NCBI GenBank assembly: GCA_017513095.1
Contig: JAFWDJ010000002.1
Location: 1-46,590, forward strand
From: Clostridia bacterium
Lineage (GTDB): Bacteria > Bacillota > Clostridia > Oscillospirales > RGIG577
Reading direction: 5' to 3'
Length of the DNA stretch: 46,590 bases
This document shows, one piece after another, positions 41,155 to 46,590 of this stretch (position 1 is its first letter; every line of letters starts with the position of its first letter). The notes under the pieces are model-generated. The model was not told the origin of the DNA. It searched no databases and saw nothing but the letters and a program-made list of their open reading frames with translations. Both the position numbers and the translations under genes were made by a program.

Positions 41155-41177
41155 AGTCAAGAACAGTCAAAGTCAAA
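41155..41177 (+). promoter_or_regulatory. CtsR operator (three heptads)
   Basis: The CtsR consensus is (A/G)GTCAAA-NAN-(A/G)GTCAAA. Here AGTCAAG (41155-41161), AAC, then AGTCAAA (41165-41171) matches in 13 of 14 fixed positions, and a third heptad AGTCAAA (41171-41177) overlaps the second by one base. Its position over the transcription start fits repression that CtsR would exert on its own operon. Confidence 0.88.
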
Positions 41178-41204
41178 AATCCATCGCGAACGGAGGCGAA
41201 AATC

Positions 41205-41651
41205 TTGAAACTGTCCGATGTTATCGCCGAATTCATAAGCGAAAGCCTGTCGGAAAACGGAGAATGCGAGATCGGCCGAAACGAGCTTGCTTTAAAATTC
41301 GGCTGCGCGCCTTCGCAGATAACGTACGTCATAACGACGCGCTTCTCGCCCAATCAGGGCTACATAGTAACGAGCAGGCGCGGCGGCGGCGGATACGTCC
41401 GCATCGCGCGGATGTGCTGCGACAGGCGGCAGACAATAATGCATATCGTCAACTCCATCGACGGCGATATGGACTCCAACACCGCCGATATTTTTTTAAA
41501 AAACATGACCGGCTACGACTACATGACTAAAGACGAGGCAAAAATGATAAGCGCGGCCGTATCCGAAAGCTCTCTTCGAAGCATTCCCCCGAAGATGCGC
41601 CCCTTCGTCCGCGCCGACATCTTCAAGAACATGCTGATAAGCTTACTTTAA
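41205..41651 (+). CDS. ctsR: Transcriptional repressor CtsR
   Basis: Heat-shock (class III) repressor of clp and related genes; 148 residues, family length. It starts with TTG at 41205, supported by CGGAGG 8 nt upstream and the canonical MKLSDVIAEFI. The N-terminal winged helix-turn-helix contains EIGRNELALKFGCAPSQITYVITTRFSPNQGY and the tetraglycine wing RRGGGGYVRI. The C-terminal four-helix domain (from about residue 75) mediates dimerisation and McsB/Clp contact. It is the first gene of ctsR-mcsA-mcsB-clpC and should bind the operator at 41155-41177, making the operon autoregulated and heat-inducible. Confidence 0.97.
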   Translation: MKLSDVIAEFISESLSENGECEIGRNELALKFGCAPSQITYVITTRFSPNQGYIVTSRRGGGGYVRIARMCCDRRQTIMHIVNSIDGDMDSNTADIFLKNMTGYDYMTKDEAKMISAAVSESSLRSIPPKMRPFVRADIFKNMLISLL

Positions 41652-41670
41652 ATCACAGGAGGTAAATAAT

Positions 41671-42204
41671 ATGCTTTGCGAATACTGCAATATGAAACCG
41701 GCAACGGTGATACTTAAACAAAACATAGACGGCGAAATGAAGACCGTCCACATCTGCCGCGACTGCGCGCAGGCTCTGGGCGTGACCCTCGATAAAATAA
41801 ACGTAGGCGAAGTAATGAACGACATGGACAGCTTCTTTGCCTCCATGTTCGGCAAAAAGAGCGCCTCGCAGTCAAAGCCCGGCACCATCGCGTGCGACTT
41901 CTGCGGCATGACGCTTACCGAGCTTCAGAAAACGGGCAAGGCCGGCTGCGCAAACTGCTACAACGTCTTCGCCGACGTTATGGACAACGCGATACGCCGC
42001 ATCCACGCCGCGAGTGCGCACTGCGGCAAGGTGCCCGCAAGCGTCGACGGCCATATGAGCGTAACGAGAAAAATAGAGGAGCTCAAAGCGAAGCTCAACG
42101 TCGCCGTACAGAACGAGGAATACGAGCAGGCGGCGCGCCTGCGCGACGAAATAAAGCTTTTACAGGCGAAGGGAGAGGAAAAGAATGAGCAGAAACTGGT
42201 ATAA
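41671..42204 (+). CDS. mcsA: McsA, zinc-finger activator of McsB
   Basis: 177 residues. Two pairs of CxxC zinc motifs are present: CEYC (3-6) with CRDC (29-32), and CDFC with CANC (about 74-96). A C-terminal UvrB/UvrC motif follows (about 130-165; RKIEELKAKLNVAVQNEEYE and AARLRDEI). McsA activates the protein-arginine kinase McsB and stabilises CtsR under normal conditions. It starts 19 nt after ctsR with AGGAGGT. Its last 20 nt overlap the start of mcsB, so the two are translationally coupled. Confidence 0.95.
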   Translation: MLCEYCNMKPATVILKQNIDGEMKTVHICRDCAQALGVTLDKINVGEVMNDMDSFFASMFGKKSASQSKPGTIACDFCGMTLTELQKTGKAGCANCYNVFADVMDNAIRRIHAASAHCGKVPASVDGHMSVTRKIEELKAKLNVAVQNEEYEQAARLRDEIKLLQAKGEEKNEQKLV

Positions 42205-43228
42205 ATCAACGGGCGACTGTTCCGACATCGTAATATCCACGCGCGTGCGTCTCGCGCGAAACCTCTCGCATTACCCCTTCCCCGGCCGCATGGACGACGA
42301 TATGCAGGAGGCGCTTCTTAACGAATTTCGTGCCGTTATGGAGCGTGAGACCGACATTTTCGGCGACGATTACACCTTTATCGACATGACGCAGCTTTCC
42401 GAGAACGAGCGCCTCGCCATGACGGAACAGCATCTTATCAGCACCGAATTTGAGACCTCGCCCGCAAAGCGCGCCCTCATAGTAAACGGCGACCAGACGG
42501 TGAGCATAATGATAAACGAGGAGGACCACGTCCGCATACAGTGCATAATGAGCGGCCTCGCCATAGACGAATGCTACGACCTCGCAAGCAAAATTGACGA
42601 CTGCCTTGACCGCGCGCTGGGATTTGCCTTCTCAAACCAGTACGGCTACCTCACCAAATGCCCCACTAACGTGGGCACGGGCATGAGAGTGTCCGTCATG
42701 GTAAACCTGACGGCGCTCTTTTTAAGCGGCAAAATGTCATCGACCGTGCAGTCGCTTTCAAAGCTCGGGCTTACCGTGCGCGGCATGTACGGCGAAGGCT
42801 CGCTGCCCTACGGAAACCTCTATCAGATCTCGAATCAGGTGACCTTAGGCCTTTCCGAGCACGAGATACTTGAAAAGCTCTATACGATAACCCGCCAGAT
42901 AGTCGAAAACGAGCGCAACACGCGCCGCGAGCGCGTATCGCGACGCCGCGACCAGATCGAGGACTACTGCTACCGCAGTCTCGGCATGATGAAGGCGGCG
43001 AGGATAATGACCTCGATGGAGACGATAAACCTTTTAAACGGCGTGCGCTACGGCGTATCGACGGGACTGCTGCCCGATATCGACTTCGCGCTCTTAAACG
43101 AGATCATGGTGCGCACTCAGAAGGCAAATCTGATGATGCAGTACGAAAACGAAAATATGAGCGAGGAGGAGCGCGACGCTGTGCGCGCCGAATACATCCG
43201 CGCAAAGCTTGCGGGCGTCGAAATATAA
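42185..43228 (+). CDS. mcsB: Protein arginine kinase McsB
   Basis: 347 residues, slightly shorter than the Bacillus form. It phosphorylates arginines, marking proteins (including CtsR) for ClpCP. Phosphagen-kinase features are visible: ISTRVRLARNLSHYPFPGR near the N-terminus, IMINEEDHVRIQCIMSG (active-site Glu region), CPTNVGTGMRVSVMVNL, and MYGEGSLPYGNLYQISNQVTLG. AGGGAGAGG precedes the ATG inside the end of mcsA. The gene ends 46 nt before clpC, with no terminator between. Confidence 0.96.
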   Translation: MSRNWYKSTGDCSDIVISTRVRLARNLSHYPFPGRMDDDMQEALLNEFRAVMERETDIFGDDYTFIDMTQLSENERLAMTEQHLISTEFETSPAKRALIVNGDQTVSIMINEEDHVRIQCIMSGLAIDECYDLASKIDDCLDRALGFAFSNQYGYLTKCPTNVGTGMRVSVMVNLTALFLSGKMSSTVQSLSKLGLTVRGMYGEGSLPYGNLYQISNQVTLGLSEHEILEKLYTITRQIVENERNTRRERVSRRRDQIEDYCYRSLGMMKAARIMTSMETINLLNGVRYGVSTGLLPDIDFALLNEIMVRTQKANLMMQYENENMSEEERDAVRAEYIRAKLAGVEI

Positions 43229-43274
43229 CGCCTTCGACCCCGCGGGTAACCGATAACCGAAGGAGGAAACAATT

Positions 43275-45746
43275 ATGTCCATGTTTGAAAATAAATTCAC
43301 CCAGCGCGCCGAGAACGCGATAAAGCGCGCCCACGAGGCGGCGGTGCGGCTGGGCAACGACTACGTCGGAAGCGAGCATCTTCTGTTGGGACTGCTCGAG
43401 GAAAAGGGCGGCATCGCGTCAAGCGTGCTTTCCGCCGAGGGCATAACCGACGAGGAGATAGTGGAGCTTATCGGCACCGGCACGGCCGTCGCACAGGACG
43501 GCGACTCCAAAGAGTCCCAGGGCGAAAACTCGACGCGCGGCCTTACGCCGCGCACGAAGCGCATAATCGAGGTAAGCTTCACCGAATCGCGCAAGCTTCA
43601 GCACAACTACATCGGCACGGAGCATCTCTTAATGGCTCTGCTGCGCGAGACCGACTGCGTGGCATGCCGCCTTCTCATGGAGTTCGGCGTCGACCCGCAG
43701 AAAATGTACAACGATATAAAAAATCAGATAACGAACGCGGCCCCCGCGGGCGTATCGGCTTCCCTGGGCGGCGAAAAGAAGGGCAATGCTCACTCCCAGA
43801 CCCCGACGCTCAATCAGTACGGCCGCGACCTTACGGAACTTGCGCGCGACGGCAAAATAGACCCGATAATCGGCCGCGAAAAAGAGATAGAGCGCCTTAT
43901 GCAGATACTCTCGCGCCGCACGAAGAACAACCCCTGCCTCATCGGCGAGCCGGGCGTAGGCAAAACGGCGATAGCCGAGGGCCTTGCAACGAAGATATTC
44001 TCCGGCGACATTCCCGAGAACCTAAAGGACAAAAGGCTTATAAACCTCGATATATCCTCGCTCGTCGCAGGCTCCAAATACCGCGGCGAATTTGAGGAGC
44101 GCCTAAAGTCGATCATCTCCGAGATAAAGAAGGCGGGCAACGTCATACTCTTCATCGACGAGGTGCACACGCTCATAGGCGCCGGCGCGGCCGAGGGCGC
44201 GATAGACGCGGCCAACATCTTAAAGCCGTCGCTTGCGAGAGGCGAATTCCAGCTCATCGGCGCGACGACGATAGACGAATACAGAAAGCACATAGAAAAG
44301 GACGCCGCGCTCGAGCGCCGCTTCCAGCCCATAACCGTATCCGAGCCGACCGTCGACGAAACGATACTCATATTAAAGGGCATCCGCGACAAATACGAGG
44401 CGCACCACAAGGTCAAGATAACCGACGAGGCGATAGAGGCGGCGGCAACGCTCTCTCACAGATACATCGGCGACCGCTTCCTGCCCGACAAGGCGATAGA
44501 CTTAATCGACGAGGCGGCCTCGAAGATACGCCTTAAGACCTTCACCGCGCCGCCCGAGCTCAAGGAGCTTGAAAAGCAGATACAGAGCATTTCAAAGGAG
44601 AAGGAATCCGCGATACGCGCGCAGGAGTTTGAAAAGGCGGCCTCGATACGCGACGAAGAGGTCGCAATGAAGAAAAAGCTCGACGAAAAGCGCCGCGCGT
44701 GGAGCAGCGCCTCGCATTCGGCGCAGCTCGAGGTCACGCGCGACCTCATCGAGGACATCGTGACGCAGTGGACGAATATTCCCGTAAAGAAGCTCGCGAG
44801 TCAGGAGGCCGAGCGCCTCTTAAATCTCGAGGAGGAGCTTCACAGACGCGTAGTAGGCCAGGACGAGGCCGTACACGCGATAGCGAAGGCGATACGCCGC
44901 GGCAGAGTGGGCCTTAAGGACCCCAAGCGCCCCACGGGCTCGTTCATCTTCTTAGGCCCCACGGGCGTGGGCAAGACCGAGCTTTCAAAGGCGCTCTCCG
45001 AGATACTTTTCGGCACCGAGAACGCGATGATTCGCATAGATATGTCGGAATACATGGAAAAGCACACCGTATCGCGTCTCGTGGGCTCGCCTCCCGGATA
45101 CGTCGGCTACGACGAGGGCGGCCAGCTTACGAAGAAGGTGCGCCGTATGCCCTACTGCGTGCTCTTGTTCGACGAGATAGAGAAGGCGCATCCCGACGTG
45201 TTCAACATACTGCTGCAGATACTCGAGGACGGCATTCTTACCGACGCGCAGGGACGCAGAGTCGACTTTAAGAACGCCATAATCATCATGACCTCGAACG
45301 TCGGCGCGAAGAGCATAACCGACAAGCGCCGCCTCGGCTTCGAGCAGAGCGACAACGACGAGGAGGCCGACTACAAGAAAATAAAGTCGTCGGTAATGAC
45401 CGAGTTAAAGCGCACGTTCCGTCCGGAATTCTTAAACCGCGTTGACGACATCATCGTATTCCATCAGCTCACGCAGGACAATATAAGACTCATCGCCTCT
45501 AAGATGATCGACAACCTCGTCGAGCGCTTAAAGACGCTCCAGATAGACCTTTCGGTCGAGGACGACGTAATCGACCATATCAGCGAAGCGGGCTTCGACA
45601 AGGTATACGGTGCAAGGCCGCTGCGCCGCGCCATCCAGAATTTCATGGAGGACGCGCTCGCCGAGGAGCTGCTCTCAGGCGCCGTCGCGGCCGGAGACCG
45701 AGTCACCGCAAAAATGCAGGATGACAAGATTATTTTCGTAAAATAA
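43275..45746 (+). CDS. clpC: ATP-dependent Clp protease ATP-binding subunit ClpC
   Basis: AAA+ unfoldase of 823 residues. Order: Clp N-domain repeats (1-150; FTQRAENAIKRAHEAAVRLG, RGLTPRTKRIIEVSFTES), which bind phospho-arginine; first AAA+ (GEPGVGKTAIAEGLA Walker A, VILFIDEVHTLIGAGAAEGA); the ClpC-type middle coiled coil with a UVR-like motif (about 420-470); and second AAA+ (LGPTGVGKTELSKAL, VLLFDEIEKAHPDVFN). An LGF loop near the end of the second AAA+ domain (RLGFEQSDNDEE) is where ClpP-binding loops lie in ClpC. With McsB it degrades arginine-phosphorylated proteins together with ClpP, whose gene is not in this window. CGAAGGAGG precedes the ATG. Confidence 0.97.
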   Translation: MSMFENKFTQRAENAIKRAHEAAVRLGNDYVGSEHLLLGLLEEKGGIASSVLSAEGITDEEIVELIGTGTAVAQDGDSKESQGENSTRGLTPRTKRIIEVSFTESRKLQHNYIGTEHLLMALLRETDCVACRLLMEFGVDPQKMYNDIKNQITNAAPAGVSASLGGEKKGNAHSQTPTLNQYGRDLTELARDGKIDPIIGREKEIERLMQILSRRTKNNPCLIGEPGVGKTAIAEGLATKIFSGDIPENLKDKRLINLDISSLVAGSKYRGEFEERLKSIISEIKKAGNVILFIDEVHTLIGAGAAEGAIDAANILKPSLARGEFQLIGATTIDEYRKHIEKDAALERRFQPITVSEPTVDETILILKGIRDKYEAHHKVKITDEAIEAAATLSHRYIGDRFLPDKAIDLIDEAASKIRLKTFTAPPELKELEKQIQSISKEKESAIRAQEFEKAASIRDEEVAMKKKLDEKRRAWSSASHSAQLEVTRDLIEDIVTQWTNIPVKKLASQEAERLLNLEEELHRRVVGQDEAVHAIAKAIRRGRVGLKDPKRPTGSFIFLGPTGVGKTELSKALSEILFGTENAMIRIDMSEYMEKHTVSRLVGSPPGYVGYDEGGQLTKKVRRMPYCVLLFDEIEKAHPDVFNILLQILEDGILTDAQGRRVDFKNAIIIMTSNVGAKSITDKRRLGFEQSDNDEEADYKKIKSSVMTELKRTFRPEFLNRVDDIIVFHQLTQDNIRLIASKMIDNLVERLKTLQIDLSVEDDVIDHISEAGFDKVYGARPLRRAIQNFMEDALAEELLSGAVAAGDRVTAKMQDDKIIFVK

Positions 45747-45758
45747 CTCAAAACCATA

Positions 45759-45786
45759 AAAAAAGCCCCCGAAAGGGGGCTTTTTT
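45759..45786 (+). terminator. Intrinsic terminator after clpC
   Basis: The 12-bp stem AAAAAAGCCCCC/GGGGGCTTTTTT has a GAAA loop (45759-45770 with 45775-45786). It closes the operon 12 nt past the stop. Confidence 0.9.
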
Positions 45787-45794
45787 GTTTGCCC

Positions 45795-46032
45795 CGCCGC
45801 GCGCGGCGAGGCGTATTAGCTCCCTTGTGTAAAGGGAGCTGTCAGCTCTGCTGACTGAGGGATTGTCACCCCCCTCGCACGGCATGGCGGTTTACATAAG
45901 CCTTCCCCCGAGGGGGAAGGTGGCACGGCGCAAGCCGTGACGGATGAGGGGTAGCGCCAACGGCGCGTGCGTCCCCCGTCTTAGCTCCCTTGTGCAAAGG
46001 GAGCTGTCAGCTCTGCTGACTGAGGGATTGTC
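45795..46032 (+). repeat. Repeat mosaic A-H-B-A after clpC
   Basis: Module A at 45818-45867, linker H with GGCATGGCGGTTTACATAAG (about 45880-45899), B at 45899-45976, then a second A at 45983-46032. Both A copies share GTCAGCTCTGCTGAC as second hairpin, differing from the GTCTGC...GCAGAC version elsewhere. The compensating changes on both arms keep the stem intact. Confidence 0.75.
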
Positions 46033-46047
46033 ACTGTGCAACGCTGT

Positions 46048-46395
46048 TTTATATTTCAAGCTCAAAATAAGCTTTACCGCCAAGTCTTAAACCTACCTTT
46101 CACCTTACTTACATCTATGGCACCCTGCTTCAACACCCATTCTTTTCAGAACTCCGTTCTAAAGACTTTTGTCGCCTCCCGCGGGGGTTCTTTTGGAAAC
46201 AAAAGAACCAAAATTTCCGGGGAAAATCGGCTGAGGCTCGCGGGGCTTCTTCTAAATGCAAGCACTCATCAGCGCTTAGCGCCGATTTCCCCCCGTCCCC
46301 CTTGATTTTACGCCCTCGACGTCATTCATCATCAGTAGATGACGCAATCAAAATCAGACGGGCGCACGATGCGCCCGACACGGCTTGTCCGATGG
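46048..46395 (+). repeat. Dispersed repeat C, full copy without D insertion
   Basis: Head AAGTCTTAAACCTACC, TCAGAACTCCGTTCTAAAG palindrome, TCTTTTGGAAACAAAAGA hairpin (the stem sequence differs from CTACTTTTG...CAAAAGTAG but still pairs), GGCTCGCGGGGCTTC, GATTTCCCCCCGTCCCCC, CATCATCAGTAGATGA, and the GGGCGCACGATGCGCCC end. It serves as the uninterrupted reference for the D insertion at 40566-40610. Confidence 0.78.
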
Positions 46396-46424
46396 AGATG
46401 GCTTAATTATAGCAATCGACAGAA

Positions 46425-46590
46425 CACCCCGCTGGGAGGCGGCGGTAAAAAGCCTTCCCCTCGGGTAAACGCTGAAGAAGTCACGACTTCTTCAGCAAAA
46501 ACGCCTAAAAAGTGATTTTTTAAAAGCGAATCCGGAGAAATGCGTGTATTTTTACATCTTTTCATCGGTGATTTGCTCTTTTAGGGCGCA
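46425..46590 (+). repeat. Truncated F/B module joined to unrelated sequence with a 26-nt palindrome
   Basis: F (CGCTGGGAGGCGGCGG) and the first 14 nt of B (GCCTTCCCCTCGGG) end abruptly near 46465. From there the sequence has no B homology and opens with a near-perfect dyad at 46471-46496 (12-bp arms GCTGAAGAAGTC and complement, 2-nt centre), then an AT-rich stretch to the window end. No gene is visible in the remaining 94 nt. Confidence 0.55.

Overview
The window reads as chromosomal DNA from a GC-rich, low-oxygen-adapted Gram-positive of the class Clostridia. The evidence is a ctsR-mcsA-mcsB-clpC operon, a DUF975 membrane protein, an S-layer-homology (SLH) giant protein, LytR-CpsA-Psr and TagO-type wall genes, lipoproteins with Cys lipoboxes, a rubrerythrin, and sigma-A promoters with near-consensus -35/-10 boxes 17 nt apart. 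A family or genus cannot be assigned from the sequence alone. No rRNA, CRISPR array, prophage or complete transposase gene was seen.

Layout. 437-12984 is on the minus strand: polA; an operon of a degenerate NodB-fold protein, DUF975 and phosphoglucomutase; a free-standing glycyl-radical-like tail protein of the class III ribonucleotide reductase type; an iron-type/glycerol dehydrogenase; and a four-gene operon (fold-I aminotransferase, trpS, TagO-like transferase, lipoprotein). 13798-18643 is on the plus strand: lipoprotein-birA and gltX-rubrerythrin. 18888-30790 is on the minus strand: an intracellular subtilisin with yebC, the 2295-residue SLH protein, a membrane LuxR-type regulator and a copper-amine-oxidase-N-like secreted protein. 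From 30834 onward everything is on the plus strand: tRNA-Thr and tRNA-Tyr, a four-helix-bundle (S23/Avd-like) gene between two arrays of short hairpins, an acyl-ACP thioesterase, an LCP enzyme with a tandem-repeat tail, pyrG, purA, a lipoprotein, a CAP-domain protein, then the CtsR regulon operon with a readable CtsR operator.

Between the transcription units lies a dense mosaic of dispersed non-coding repeat modules. They are named here A (about 50 nt, two hairpins), B (about 75 nt, three hairpins), C (about 330 nt, at least five copies or parts), D (about 45 nt hairpin), E (77-bp palindrome-ended), F and H (short linkers). They recur in a similar order and are nested in places: a D unit interrupts a C copy at about 40566-40610.

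The best candidates for something undescribed are the hairpin-array cassette around the four-helix-bundle gene (31100-31924), the stand-alone glycyl-radical-tail gene under a near-perfect promoter (7080-7427), and the modular C/D/A/B repeat system. Functions of conserved genes follow from family motifs. Operons, promoters and regulation are inferred from spacing and sequence and have not been tested.
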